Assembly: GCA_016592635.1 (NCBI GenBank)
Contig: AP023240.1
Coordinates: 2,645,630-2,709,629 of the forward strand
DNA: 64,000 nucleotides
Source: Methyloprofundus sp.
Lineage (GTDB): Bacteria; Pseudomonadota; Gammaproteobacteria; Methylococcales; Methylomonadaceae
Reading direction: 5' to 3'
Numbering within the stretch: position 1 is the stretch's first letter; each line of letters begins with the position of its first letter. Of the stretch, positions 25,391 through 36,300 are shown piece after piece. The notes under the pieces are model-generated. The model was given only the letters and a program-made list of their open reading frames with translations. It did no database searches and had not been told where the DNA came from. Made by a program: the position numbers and the translations under genes.

Positions 25391-26623
25391 ATGAAAATAT
25401 TGACATCACTGTTAATAATGTTGCTCGTACTCTTAACTGTTACATTTCAATTAACTGATTATAGTAATAAGGAACTGAAAGTTGTGTTTCGTTACGATGA
25501 TTATTCTAAATACAGTAGCTTAGCTCTGGAATCTGAACTCTTCGAAATGGTCAGTTCAAAAGGCGGTGGACTAATCGTTGGGGTAATCCCCTACCCCTAT
25601 GAACCACACCCTGAAATAGCTGCAGACTTTGATAAACCTGTTTTTCTAAATAGCGAAAAACTAGATTTATTAAAGCAATACCATAAAAATGATACCATCG
25701 AGATAGCCACACATGGTTTTGATCATAAGAATAATGAAATATTAGACTACAGATCAGAGTTTGCGGGATTACCCGAATTAGAACAACAACACCTTCTTAA
25801 TCTGGCTCGTCAGCAACTTACAAGTGCATTAGGGATAGAAATAACAGCTTTTGTACCTCCCTTTAATAACCTAGATAGAAATACACTAACTGCACTAAAA
25901 AATAGTGGCTATACCCTACTCTCGGCTGCTGGATCTAACCCACTTTATCAAGCAGGTGATATTGATTACCTACCAGGAGGACCTTACCCTAATCGGTTAA
26001 GATCAGTCATAGATGCTGCTGTCGCCAACAATCATTATGATGCTCTTATCATCTCAACTCAGCACCCTTATGATATTAAAGAGTCGGGTGAAGAGATGCC
26101 TGCTTTTAGAAAAAATAAAGTCCAAGTCAGCATTGCTGATATAGCAAGCGATTTAGATTATATTAGCAAAATAGACAATATCAGGTTTACCTCACCAGCA
26201 AAAATGTTTAACAACAAAGAAAACCTTTCTGCAGAACGCCTAATAAGTAACATGCAGTTATGGGATAGCTTAGTCACTCAACATAAATTGCTACCGAGTC
26301 CTCTGAATATATATCCAATATATGGGCTCTACTACTCACTGGAAGCAGCAAATGATATGTACTTTAAACAAATTATTATTGCTAGCTCACTATTCTTGAT
26401 CATTCTATTACTCACCTTAATAAGCAGCAAACTCTTATTATCACTATTCTATAAGAGTATTTGGCTACCAAGGGTTATTACCCTGTTTGCCTTATTATTG
26501 ATGGGAGCTGGCCTAGCCAAAGCATACTTAAGTGGATTTTATTTTCTAACTGCCTTCGTCACTACCGTTGCCATTGGATTAGCTCTAAGCGCCTGCTTTC
26601 GCTGCAAAAACAAAGTCGTATAA
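25391..26623 (+). CDS. Membrane polysaccharide deacetylase-like protein
   Basis: The 410-residue product has an N-terminal anchor or signal (about 3-22), a deacetylase-type barrel with VVFRYDDYSKYS (Asp-Asp near 36), EIATHGFDH (metal His) and AFVPPFNNLDRN (PPF-type loop), then three C-terminal membrane helices (about 326-405). The barrel should face the periplasm. It may edit the same surface glycan as the enzyme at 21215-22432, although the two are only distantly alike. It lies 83 bp after gmhB. Confidence 0.65.
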   Translation: MKILTSLLIMLLVLLTVTFQLTDYSNKELKVVFRYDDYSKYSSLALESELFEMVSSKGGGLIVGVIPYPYEPHPEIAADFDKPVFLNSEKLDLLKQYHKNDTIEIATHGFDHKNNEILDYRSEFAGLPELEQQHLLNLARQQLTSALGIEITAFVPPFNNLDRNTLTALKNSGYTLLSAAGSNPLYQAGDIDYLPGGPYPNRLRSVIDAAVANNHYDALIISTQHPYDIKESGEEMPAFRKNKVQVSIADIASDLDYISKIDNIRFTSPAKMFNNKENLSAERLISNMQLWDSLVTQHKLLPSPLNIYPIYGLYYSLEAANDMYFKQIIIASSLFLIILLLTLISSKLLLSLFYKSIWLPRVITLFALLLMGAGLAKAYLSGFYFLTAFVTTVAIGLALSACFRCKNKVV

Positions 26624-26638
26624 AATAAATATGCTGAG

Positions 26639-26666
26639 GGCTGAGTTTTTATAAAAATTCTCAGCC
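26639..26666. terminator. Hairpin after the glycan locus
   Basis: GGCTGAG and CTCAGCC flank an AT-rich inner part (TTTTTATAAAAA) that can also pair. It lies just after the last glycan gene. No clear T-run follows. Confidence 0.45.
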
Positions 26667-26793
26667 ATAGCAAGACTATATACATTGATTCTTTGATAAA
26701 TGAGCACTAATTATCAGCCAGAATAACCAATAAAAAGTAAAATAATATCCATTATTTCCTCTTAAATTTAAAATGCTACAAAAAAATAACATC

Positions 26794-27708
26794 ATGAACA
26801 CCGACTGGACTGCCTTTCTCAATACCCAAGATTTATCCCCTTCATTACCAGCTATCAACCCCCCCTTTATTGCACCTTTATCACATCTTGCCATACTGGC
26901 AGTCTCTGGGCAAGATGCTGCCAATTTTTTGCAAGGACAAACAACCTGCAATATTAAAGAACTTAATGATGCCAGTCCAAATTTAGGCGCTCTCTGTAAT
27001 GCTAAAGGTCGCACCATCAGCACCTTTATTATCATTAAACAAGCAAATGAATTTCAATTAATTCTCACTGTCGACTTACTTGAAATCGTTAAAAAAAAAC
27101 TACAAATGTATATTTTACGTGCCGATGTGCAACTAACGGATCAAAGTGATGCTTTATGTATTATTGGCGTGCATAATCCGACACAAACAACACTCAGTAA
27201 CTTACACCATTACCCACAACAAGAGCATAGCTACTTATTTATTGCTTCCCCTGAAATTGCTCAATCTTTTTGGATGGATGCGCTGACCAATAATATGCTA
27301 GCTAGTAGTGAAAATTCTTGGCTTAACCTTGATATTCAGGCAGGCATTCCTTGGCTATACAAAGAAACCACTGAGAAATTTGTACCACAAATGCTGAATC
27401 TTGATAAACTCGATGCCATTAGCTTTGAAAAAGGTTGCTATACAGGTCAGGAGATTGTTGCACGCACGCATTACTTGGGCCAAAACAAACGAGCAATGTA
27501 CCAAGCATCAAGCCAAACCGACAATGAAATTACTCCAGGGACTGCAATTATTGATAGTGCTAATGATGAAGTCAACTGGGGAGAAGTCATCCTTACAGCA
27601 CAGCAAAACAAATCTACCCAGCTATTAGTGGTATTAAAAGATGCGACTTGCGCTGAAAAAAATCTACAGCTTAATAATCAAAATAAAGATAAAATTACGC
27701 TAATATAA
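26794..27708 (+). CDS. ygfZ: tRNA-modifying protein YgfZ-like, folate-binding
   Basis: The product has the diagnostic KGCYTGQEIVARTHYLG motif (Cys about residue 213) and a GcvT-like fold. YgfZ/IBA57 proteins use folate to support maturation of 4Fe-4S enzymes such as MiaB. I chose ATG 26794 (MNTDWTAFLNTQ) because relatives begin with a D-W-x-x-F-L pattern; an in-frame ATG at 26773 would add 7 residues. Neither has a clear ribosome site. Confidence 0.9.
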   Translation: MNTDWTAFLNTQDLSPSLPAINPPFIAPLSHLAILAVSGQDAANFLQGQTTCNIKELNDASPNLGALCNAKGRTISTFIIIKQANEFQLILTVDLLEIVKKKLQMYILRADVQLTDQSDALCIIGVHNPTQTTLSNLHHYPQQEHSYLFIASPEIAQSFWMDALTNNMLASSENSWLNLDIQAGIPWLYKETTEKFVPQMLNLDKLDAISFEKGCYTGQEIVARTHYLGQNKRAMYQASSQTDNEITPGTAIIDSANDEVNWGEVILTAQQNKSTQLLVVLKDATCAEKNLQLNNQNKDKITLI

Positions 27709-27745
27709 AACATTAATATTTTATTTAATTCATACTAAAAGTACT

Positions 27746-28591
27746 ATGCAATTTAAAAGTGTTAAAGATTTTCTGGTTCATGTTCAGGAAGAATTAGATG
27801 CCAACCGGTTAATATTACCAACATTACCTGATATCGCATTAAAAGTGCGAGATGCAGTATCAAAAGGCGAGGCATCTGCACATGAGTTGGCAGAGATGAT
27901 TGTCACGGATGCGGCCTTATCTGCACGCCTAATACAAGTTGCTAATAGCCCCTTATATAAGGGGACAAGTGAAGTAAAAAACATTCAAATGGCAGTTTCC
28001 AGATTAGGCAATAATACGATTAGAACCCTAATCACCAGCTTAGTCATGCAACAGATGTTCACCCCTACCTCTAAATTATTGGAGGACCACTTCAGAAAAA
28101 ACTGGGAAGAAAGTATTAATGTGTCAGCCATTAGCCGTGCACTTGCAACCTTCTCTCCTGGCTTGGATCCAGATGAAGCCATGCTTGCGGGACTCATCCA
28201 TCAGATAGGAAAACTACCTATTTTAATGCTGGTTGAAAATATCCCTGAATTCAGAGATAGTCCTGCACGCCTCAATAAATTATTGGAAAAAGCACATCCT
28301 GCGATCGGCAAAATCATTATGGATACCTGGGCATTTCCTGAAGAATTAAAACTGGTTGCTTCCGAATATATTAATTTCCAACGCGATACTGGCTCCAATG
28401 CTGATTATGTAGATGTAGTACAAGTTGCATTTTTACAAAGTATTGCAGGTACAGATCACCCTGCTTGTCGTGTAGATTGGTCTATTGTTAAAGCATTTGA
28501 TCACCTCGGATTAGCACCTGATGATAATGTAATGGAAATTGAAGGTGTTTCTGATGAAGTTGAACTTGCTCAATCTATGATGGCATTCTAA
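27746..28591 (+). CDS. HDOD-domain signalling protein
   Basis: The 281-residue product is a single HDOD domain: LPTLPDIALKVRDAV at the start, ARLIQVANSPLYKG, then AGLIHQIGKLPIL, where the HD metal pair of true phosphodiesterases is absent (HQ). HDOD proteins act in signal transduction as protein-interaction modules and are not expected to be enzymes. The stop overlaps the haem A synthase start by one base (TAATG), so the two are co-translated. Confidence 0.88.
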   Translation: MQFKSVKDFLVHVQEELDANRLILPTLPDIALKVRDAVSKGEASAHELAEMIVTDAALSARLIQVANSPLYKGTSEVKNIQMAVSRLGNNTIRTLITSLVMQQMFTPTSKLLEDHFRKNWEESINVSAISRALATFSPGLDPDEAMLAGLIHQIGKLPILMLVENIPEFRDSPARLNKLLEKAHPAIGKIIMDTWAFPEELKLVASEYINFQRDTGSNADYVDVVQVAFLQSIAGTDHPACRVDWSIVKAFDHLGLAPDDNVMEIEGVSDEVELAQSMMAF

Positions 28592-29586
28592 TGAATATAG
28601 AAACCGCACAACGTTTTCGACGTTTAGGAACGCTCACAATTTTTGCTGTTTATTTTGTCATTTTAGTGGGTGGTATTGTCCGCGCATCGGGTGCAGGCAT
28701 GGGCTGTCCTGATTGGCCTACTTGCTTTGGACAACTTATCCCGCCAACCAGCGAAGCTGAACTACCTGAAAATTATCATGAAATTTATGCCGTAGGCTAC
28801 TCGAATACTGATTTTAATGTAGTGAAAACTTGGACAGAATACCTTAACCGTTTGACTGGAGTAACCATCGGTATTTTGATTTTTCTAACGCTGTGGTCTT
28901 CCCGTGCTTATCTAAAAACAGATAAAGCCGTTTTTTACTTATCTCTGGCCGTATTTCTGCTGGTAGGATTTCAAGGCTGGCTAGGTGCCATGGTGGTCAA
29001 ATCACACCTATTCCCACTCATGATCACCGCGCATATGTTGCTCGCTTTATTTATCGTGGCATTATTAATTTATGCCATTGCGCGCTCGCAAAGTGGCTCG
29101 TTACAACAAATAAATATCAGCAACCTGCCGGCCAAATTCAAAACTATTTTAATAGTCGCAATGAGCCTAACTTTAATTCAAGTTACCATGGGCACTCAAG
29201 TCAGAGAAGCAGTAGATTTAATTGCAAACGAACATAAGTATATAGACAGAGAATATTGGCGCGATAGCTTCCCCATTATTTTTTATGTACATCGTTCCTT
29301 TTCAGCCATTATTTTATTTACCAATTTATGGTTAGCATGGACAATCTATCAATCTGTAGAAAAGGATAATTTATTATTACGCCTTGCTTATGCATTGATG
29401 GGCTTAATTGTAACTGCAATTCTTGCTGGTGTTTCTTTAGACCGCTTGGGTATGCCGCCTATAGCTCAACCTATTCATTTGCTAATGGCCAACTTAATTT
29501 TTGGCATACAATTTTTTATCTATATTTGCATTAGTTATGCTGCTAAAAAGACAAGTAAATCACCTTTAGAAATGCATACGAAATAA
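28591..29586 (+). CDS. ctaA: Haem A synthase, COX15/CtaA family
   Basis: The 331-residue membrane protein has about eight hydrophobic helices. VGGIVRASGAGMGCPDWPTC with its conserved Cys pair, LNRLTG, TAHMLLAL and VHRSFSAII supply the haem-ligand histidines. It oxidises a haem O methyl group to make haem A for aa3-type oxidases. ctaB and cox genes are not adjacent; coupling to an HDOD gene is unusual. Confidence 0.9.
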   Translation: MNIETAQRFRRLGTLTIFAVYFVILVGGIVRASGAGMGCPDWPTCFGQLIPPTSEAELPENYHEIYAVGYSNTDFNVVKTWTEYLNRLTGVTIGILIFLTLWSSRAYLKTDKAVFYLSLAVFLLVGFQGWLGAMVVKSHLFPLMITAHMLLALFIVALLIYAIARSQSGSLQQINISNLPAKFKTILIVAMSLTLIQVTMGTQVREAVDLIANEHKYIDREYWRDSFPIIFYVHRSFSAIILFTNLWLAWTIYQSVEKDNLLLRLAYALMGLIVTAILAGVSLDRLGMPPIAQPIHLLMANLIFGIQFFIYICISYAAKKTSKSPLEMHTK

Positions 29587-29994
29587 TTCTAAATATTAAC
29601 TCAATACAAGCATGCACCAAGGTCATGATCATTCTTACAAACTGCTTTTTTCAGAACCCTAAGTCGTTATTGATTTACTGCAAGGCTTTGTGCATGAAGA
29701 TTGGATCAATAGAGTACTGCAAGTACCCAAGGACAACAATGGAACACCAACTCATACGAATAGTTTATTGGAGATCTTTTTAAATAACGCCTCTATGTAA
29801 TACATTATTACCTACCAATTAAACCTAATTGCTCAAAACAAGAAGCTTAATTCAATCAATAGTTTATTTCTATAGCAAACACACCTTTACAATAGCCTTG
29901 CAATGACAGCCCTGCAATCTAAGATTATAAAACAATTAGCACTATTTTTAATTCTTCCGCCTTTTATAACAAAACATAACAACCGAGACAAATC
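29587..29994. other. Gene-free stretch containing a nuclease gene remnant
   Basis: About 400 bases. 29612-29800 is a broken Rpn-type reading frame (separate entry). The remaining 190 bases are AT-rich and should hold the promoter of the acyltransferase/synthetase gene. Confidence 0.45.
29612..29800 (+). pseudogene. Remnant of Rpn/YhgA-like PD-(D/E)XK nuclease gene
   Basis: Sixty-three codons read MHQGHDHSYKLLFSEP, stop, VVIDLLQGFVHEDWINRVLQ and then degenerate sequence. The HDHSYKLLFSEP and VIDLLQGFVHEDW patterns match the N-terminus of Rpn-type (recombination-promoting nuclease/transposase-like) proteins. A stop codon (TAA where relatives usually have GAA) breaks the frame, and the rest of the normally ~300-residue protein is gone. 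Confidence 0.75.
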
Positions 29995-32139
29995 ATGTTA
30001 AAAAAAAGCTTACACTGGTTACTCACACTCATTTATAGAGTAGAAGTAAAAGGCCTAGAAAATTATCACAATGCAGGTGAGCGCGTGCTGATTGTTGCTA
30101 ACCATAGTTCTTTTTTAGACCCTTTGTTACTGGGCGTTTTTTTACCTGATAAAATCACTTTTGCTATTAATAGCCAAATAGCAGAGCGCTGGTGGTTAAA
30201 GCCATTTCTTGGTTTATCACATGTTTTTCGCATGGATCCAACCCACCCGATTTCCTTAAAAAATTTAATCCACCACCTACAATCCCCTAGCAAGACCGTT
30301 ATTTTCCCTGAAGGCCGCATTACTGTAACTGGCTCATTAATGAAAATTTATGATGGTACCGGCATGGTTGCAGATAAATCAGGTGCTAATATTCTACCTA
30401 TTCGTATCGAAGGAGCGCAGTATACGCATTTCTCACGTTTACATAATGTCATACGCTTACGTTTCTTCCCGAAAATAACGATTACAATCCTGCCACACAC
30501 ATCTATAACAGTTGATGATCAATTGCGTGGCAAAGCACGCCGTCATGCTAGCGGTCTAATTTTAACCGATCTTATGATCGACATGATGTTTAGCACCAGT
30601 TATTACCGGAAAACTTTATTTTCAGCCTTACTTGATGCTCAAGCCATCCATGGCAGCAAGCACACAGTGGCCGAAGATCTAGACCGCATACCTCTTTCAT
30701 ATAGCACTCTTATCACCCGCTCTATTGCCATTGGTAATGCTCTCACTAAAATCACAGCTAAAGGTGAAAAAGTAGGTGTATTTTTACCCAATAGTACCAA
30801 AACTCTAAATGTTGTCTTAGGCTTACAACTACATGAACGAGTACCTGCGATGTTAAATTACACCACAGGTGCAAGCGGCATGGTATCAGCCTGCCATACT
30901 GCCGAAGTAAAGACCGTATTAACTTCACGTCGATTTATTAATCTGGGGAAATTTACCGAAGATGCTGAACAACTAGCAAAAAGTATCAATTTGGTTTACT
31001 TAGAAGACCTAGCTGAACATATTAGTATTTTTGATAAGTTAACCGCATTATTTCAGTCCAAAACAGCTGCATTCTGGTACCCAAAAACTCAAGCTAACCC
31101 AGATTCAGCGGCAGTAGTTCTGTTTACCTCTGGCTCAGAAGGTGCGCCAAAAGGCGTGGTGTTATCGCATAGTAATATCTTGGCAAACCATAAACAAGTT
31201 GCCGAACGTATTAATTTTAATGCCCAAGATACCGTACTTAATTTCTTACCCATGTTTCATTCCTTTGGCTTTACCGTTGGTACCATGTTGCCGATCATGA
31301 ATGGTATGACGACTTTCTTCTACCCATCTCCTCTGCACTACAGCATCATTCCTGAGATGGCCTATGAAACCAGTGCCACCATTATTTTTGGTACCAATAC
31401 CTTTTTGGCGGCATACGGCAAAAAAGCACATCCTTATGACTTTTATAATATTCGTTATATCGTAGCAGGTGCTGAAAAACTGCAAGACAACACCCGTACA
31501 CAATGGATAGAAAAATTTGGCATTCGCATCTTAGAAGGCTATGGTGCCACAGAAACTAGCCCGGTAGCCGCTATCAATACCCCCATGTTTTACAAAGCAG
31601 GCACAGTCGGCCGCTTAATACCCGATATGCAATATAAAATAGAAGCTGTTCCAGGTATTGAAGGTGCAGGTAAATTACACCTTTATGGCCCCAATATCAT
31701 GTCGGGATATCTACTCGCTGATAACCCAGGGAAACTGGTTCCGCCACACTCTATTTATGGCGAAGGTTGGTATGATACTGGCGATATAGTCCATGTAGAT
31801 TCCGAGCAATATGTCTCCATTCGTGGACGTAGTAAACGCTTTGCCAAAATTAGCGGAGAAATGATTTCCTTAACTGCTAGTGAGCAAATCATTAATGATA
31901 TTTGGCCTGATAGCCAACATGTTATTGTCAGCATCCCTGATGAGAAAAAAGGCGAACAGCTAATCTTAATCACTACTCTCGCCAGCGTAACCAGCAGAGA
32001 AATTATTAAGCAAGCAAAAGGTGTAGCAAGCCTGAGCCTACCAAAGAAATTTATTAACGTTGAAAAATTGCCCGTTTTAGCAACAGGAAAAATGAACTAC
32101 CCTGCAGCGAGCGAGCTTGCATTAAAGCATTTTGGTTGA
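29995..32139 (+). CDS. aas: Bifunctional acyltransferase / acyl-ACP synthetase, Aas-like
   Basis: The 714-residue product fuses two enzymes. Residues 1-180 are a PlsC-type acyltransferase with NHSSFLDP (H-x4-D, His37/Asp42) and PEGRITVTG. Residues 200-714 are an AMP-forming ligase with LFTSGSEGAPKGVVLSH, EGYGATETSPVAA and GWYDTGDI, ending near the catalytic Lys in LPVLATGKMNYPA. Aas re-acylates 2-acyl-lysophospholipids with fatty acids activated on ACP at the inner membrane. The fused MFS flippase found in some relatives is absent. Confidence 0.9.
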   Translation: MLKKSLHWLLTLIYRVEVKGLENYHNAGERVLIVANHSSFLDPLLLGVFLPDKITFAINSQIAERWWLKPFLGLSHVFRMDPTHPISLKNLIHHLQSPSKTVIFPEGRITVTGSLMKIYDGTGMVADKSGANILPIRIEGAQYTHFSRLHNVIRLRFFPKITITILPHTSITVDDQLRGKARRHASGLILTDLMIDMMFSTSYYRKTLFSALLDAQAIHGSKHTVAEDLDRIPLSYSTLITRSIAIGNALTKITAKGEKVGVFLPNSTKTLNVVLGLQLHERVPAMLNYTTGASGMVSACHTAEVKTVLTSRRFINLGKFTEDAEQLAKSINLVYLEDLAEHISIFDKLTALFQSKTAAFWYPKTQANPDSAAVVLFTSGSEGAPKGVVLSHSNILANHKQVAERINFNAQDTVLNFLPMFHSFGFTVGTMLPIMNGMTTFFYPSPLHYSIIPEMAYETSATIIFGTNTFLAAYGKKAHPYDFYNIRYIVAGAEKLQDNTRTQWIEKFGIRILEGYGATETSPVAAINTPMFYKAGTVGRLIPDMQYKIEAVPGIEGAGKLHLYGPNIMSGYLLADNPGKLVPPHSIYGEGWYDTGDIVHVDSEQYVSIRGRSKRFAKISGEMISLTASEQIINDIWPDSQHVIVSIPDEKKGEQLILITTLASVTSREIIKQAKGVASLSLPKKFINVEKLPVLATGKMNYPAASELALKHFG

Positions 32140-32253
32140 GATATGCTGCTACATAGATATGAATGGATTCACAGATGCAATGACTTAGGCCATAGACAAA
32201 ATAGTCATTGCCTCCTATGATTAATAGATAACTAAGCAATAAAGTTAAAAAAC

Positions 32254-33318
32254 ATGCGCGAAACTACCCGAATCCTAATTGTTGATGATATTGTTGATAA
32301 TATTCAAGTTGCCATGAATATTCTAAAAGAAGAGCATTATGACTTTTCTTTTGCCACCCAAGGGAAAGAAGCCTTAGTGCTGCTAGAGGAAGACAAGGAG
32401 CGCTTTGATTTAATCCTTCTTGATGTCATGATGCCTGGCTTGGATGGTTTTGAAGTATGCCGCCGCATTAAGGCCAACCCACAAATTCAAGATATTCCCA
32501 TTATCTTTTTAACGGCAAAAGTAGATGTTGATGCAATCAGTAAAGCATTTTCATTAGGTGCAGTAGACTACATTACTAAGCCCTTTCATGCTGATGAATT
32601 ACTCGCCCGCGTTAAAAGTCATATTCAGTTATTTCATGCCAAGCAATTATTGCAACAACATAATATTGTCTTGGCTACAAAAGTCAGGTATGAGCATAAA
32701 AGATTATTAACCGAACTGGAAAATAATCAAAAAGAACTTATTTATATGCTGACTGAACTCATGGAGGCGACTTCAGATGAGACTGGTAAACATATCCGGC
32801 GTATCGCCGAATTTTCATCATTATTAGCCTACTTTCACCCTAGCCTGAGTGAAGAAGATGCAGATATTCTCTTGTATGCCTCCCCCATGCACGATATTGG
32901 TAAAATCACCATTCCTCATGAAGTTCTGCATAAACCTGGCCGCTATACCGAAGCAGAGTTTCAAGTCATGCAAGCGCATACCACTAATGCCTACAACTTA
33001 TTATGCTGTTCAGAGCGTAAATTATTTAAGGCTGCTGCAGTTATTGCACACGAACATCATGAGAAATGGAATGGCACTGGCTATCCACGCCAACTAAAAG
33101 GTGCAGATATTCATATTTATGGGCGTATTGTTGCCTTAGCCGATGTTTTTGATGCTTTAACTCATACCAGATGCTATAAACCGGCATGGAAAGTTGAAGA
33201 GGCTATTAGCTATATTCAAGAACATCGTGGTACGCAATTTGATCCTGAATTGGTTGATATAATGCTTAAACATATTGATGAATTTAAATTAATCGCTCAA
33301 AAAGATTCTGCCTTATAA
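32254..33318 (+). CDS. Response regulator with HD-GYP domain
   Basis: The 354-residue product has an N-terminal receiver (ILIVDD, phospho-acceptor Asp57 in LILLDVMMPG, Lys in DYITKPF), a short coiled linker, and an HD-GYP domain from about 165: ETGKHIRRIA, MHDIGKITIPHEVLHKPG, HHEKWNGTGYP with the GYP-type triad, and ALADVFDALTH. Such proteins usually hydrolyse cyclic di-GMP. It lies 47 bp before a hybrid sensor kinase in the same direction; together they look like one signalling pair. Confidence 0.93.
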   Translation: MRETTRILIVDDIVDNIQVAMNILKEEHYDFSFATQGKEALVLLEEDKERFDLILLDVMMPGLDGFEVCRRIKANPQIQDIPIIFLTAKVDVDAISKAFSLGAVDYITKPFHADELLARVKSHIQLFHAKQLLQQHNIVLATKVRYEHKRLLTELENNQKELIYMLTELMEATSDETGKHIRRIAEFSSLLAYFHPSLSEEDADILLYASPMHDIGKITIPHEVLHKPGRYTEAEFQVMQAHTTNAYNLLCCSERKLFKAAAVIAHEHHEKWNGTGYPRQLKGADIHIYGRIVALADVFDALTHTRCYKPAWKVEEAISYIQEHRGTQFDPELVDIMLKHIDEFKLIAQKDSAL

Positions 33319-33365
33319 ATATAGAACATACGGCATCTATCGGCAATATCAGCTTTTTAAAGCAT

Positions 33366-36300
33366 ATGATACTTTTTAAGTTTGTAGCTCTACTCATCAC
33401 ACTTCTTTATATCCCTGCACATGCAACTACAAAAGTTAGCCTCACAACGGCAGAACAAGCATGGTTAACAAAACACCCTATTATTAAAGTAGGCGGCGGG
33501 CTCGATTGGGCTCCTTTTGATTTCGTCGATAGAGATGGTAACTATAACGGTATTGCCAATGATTACTTAAAGTTAATTGCAGCAAAGACAGGCCTGCAAT
33601 TTACAGTCACTATTGCCCAATGGAGCCATAATTTACAAAAAATACGTGACCAAAAAATTGATTTACTGGGTGCAGCATACTTTACCGAAGCACGCAGTCA
33701 ATATGTAAACTACTCAACACCCTACTTTGAAGTCTTGGATTATTTTTTTATTCGTGACGACCTTAAAGTTAAAACACTAGATGATCTAAATGGTAAACGC
33801 GTTGCCATACCCAAAGATTATGCACATGGTGAACAACTCAAAAAATATTACCCTAAAATTAAAATCATTACCGTTAATACCTTTAGTGATGCTATTGATG
33901 CGGTATTAGAAAATCGTGCGGACCTACTTTATGATACTTATATTGCTCTCAGCTATGCGCTAAAAAAAGCAGGCATTAACTCTATCGTTCCTTTCAAATC
34001 TTCACGTGAGCATAGTAATAATATTCTGCACATTATCACCCGTCAAAATGCCCCTGAATTAGCACAAATCATTCAAAAAGGGTTAAATGCCATTTCAGCA
34101 GAAGAAAAACAAACTATTTATAATAAATGGCTAGGTGCCGCACCCAAAGAGCAACAAACCCTAAAGCTGACCATAGCTGAACAACAATGGTTAACTAAAC
34201 ACCCCATAATTCGATTTACTGGCGATCCTAACTGGCTTCCTTATGAAGCATTTGATAAACAGGGACACTATATTGGTATCGTTGCTGAACATTTACAGCT
34301 CATTGAGCAAAAACTGGGTATCAAGATAAAAATCATCCCAACTAAGACTTGGGTAGAGTCCATCAATAAGGTCAAGCAGGGTACAATTGACATCCTATCG
34401 GAAACCAGTGATTCAGATTTAAAATCACATTTAAGCTTTACTACTCCCTATATTTCTAGTCCTGTTGTTATTGTTATGAATAAGGATACCGACTATGTTG
34501 AAAATATTACGCAAATAAAACAGAAAAAGATTGCCGTGATTAAGGAGTATGGTTACGTGCCTAAAATCATTACTCAATACCCAGACATTAATTTTATTGT
34601 AGTCAATAGTATTCAAGAAGGATTAACCGCTGTCTCTACGGGAAAGATAGATACGCTTTTAGCAACTTTAGCACAATCCAGCTATCATATTTCTGAATTA
34701 GGTATTAATAATATTCGTATCGTCGGCAAAACACAATTTACCACTAAATTAGCTTTTGGGATGCGTAAAGAGTTTGCGCCATTGGTTCCATTATTTAATC
34801 GCGCCCTTAACGCAATCAGCAAAGCAGAAAAACAACAAATTCTTAATACTTGGGGCAAACAAAAATTTGTCGCTAAAATTGACTATGCTTTGCTCGGCCT
34901 ATTAGCTGCCATTTCAATCATTATTATCAGTATCATCATTTACTGGAACAGAAAATTAGCACAAGAAATTCAACGCAGAAAAGAGGCCGAAGCACAAACT
35001 CAAACCCTGATAGATCAAGTACCATTACAAATAATAGTGACAACATCATCAGGCAAATTTTTATTAGCCAATCCGCAAGCTTTACGAGATTATCAATTAA
35101 GCAATACAGCACTGAGTCAATATAATATTACTGATTTTTATAACGATGCTAGTGATCGTAAACAAGTTATTGACGAACTTACCAAGTATGGCAAAGTAGA
35201 AAAGCTAATTATTCCATTTAAACACCTTGATGGCAGAATTCGTTCGATGATGCTCTCAATTATGCCCATTACTTATAATAAGCAAAATGCATTGCTAACA
35301 ATTGCAGTAGATTTGACCGACCGCCTTGCCATGGAAGAGGCCGTAAAACAAAACAATTTCTATAGCGATATAGCTCTCGAATTAACAAAGTGTGGCTATT
35401 GGCATATTGATTACAGTGATCCAGACTATTATTATCAATCAGAACGAGCTGCAAAGTTATTAGGCGAACCCATAAAAAAAGCAGGCCGATATCATCGCCA
35501 AAATGAATGGTTTTCCCGTCTACAAGACGCTAATTTAGATACGGCTAAAAAAACAGCGATGCTTTACCAAAGTACGATTGACAGCAAGCACTCCAATTAT
35601 GACGCCATATACGCCTATAAACGCCCTATTGATGGTAAAACTATTTGGCTACACGCAGCAGGCAAAGTTACTCGTGATGCAAATAATAAAGCTCAATATA
35701 TGTATGGTGTTTATCAAGATATTACCCTGCAAAAACAAGCAGAACAAGCCTTAAATGATGCCAAAGAAACAGCGGAAGCAGCCACGCGAGCTAAAAGCGA
35801 ATTTCTGTCCAATATGAGCCATGAAATTCGCACACCAATGAATGCTATTATTGGATTTACAGAACTTTTAGATGAGCAGATTCAAGACCCTAAGCTCAAA
35901 TCCTTTGTCAAAACTATTCAATCGGCGGGTAATAATTTACTGGTTTTAATTAATGATATTCTAGACTTATCAAAAATCGAAGCGGGTAAATTACAAATCA
36001 TAAAGACAGCATGTAACCCACATGACTTATTTACCGAACTGGGTAATATTTTCATGATGAAAATGCGGGCTAAAGATATTGATTTTATTTTAGATATTGA
36101 TCCTATAATTCCACACAACCTGCAACTTGATGCAACTCGACTCAGGCAAGTACTGTTTAACTTAATCGGTAATGCCGTAAAATTTACCGATCATGGATTT
36201 ATTCGTATTACAGCACGCACGGCTAATGAAGATGAATTACATAGTAAACTAGATTTACTCATTGCAATACAAGATAGCGGTATTGGTATTTCTGCCGATC

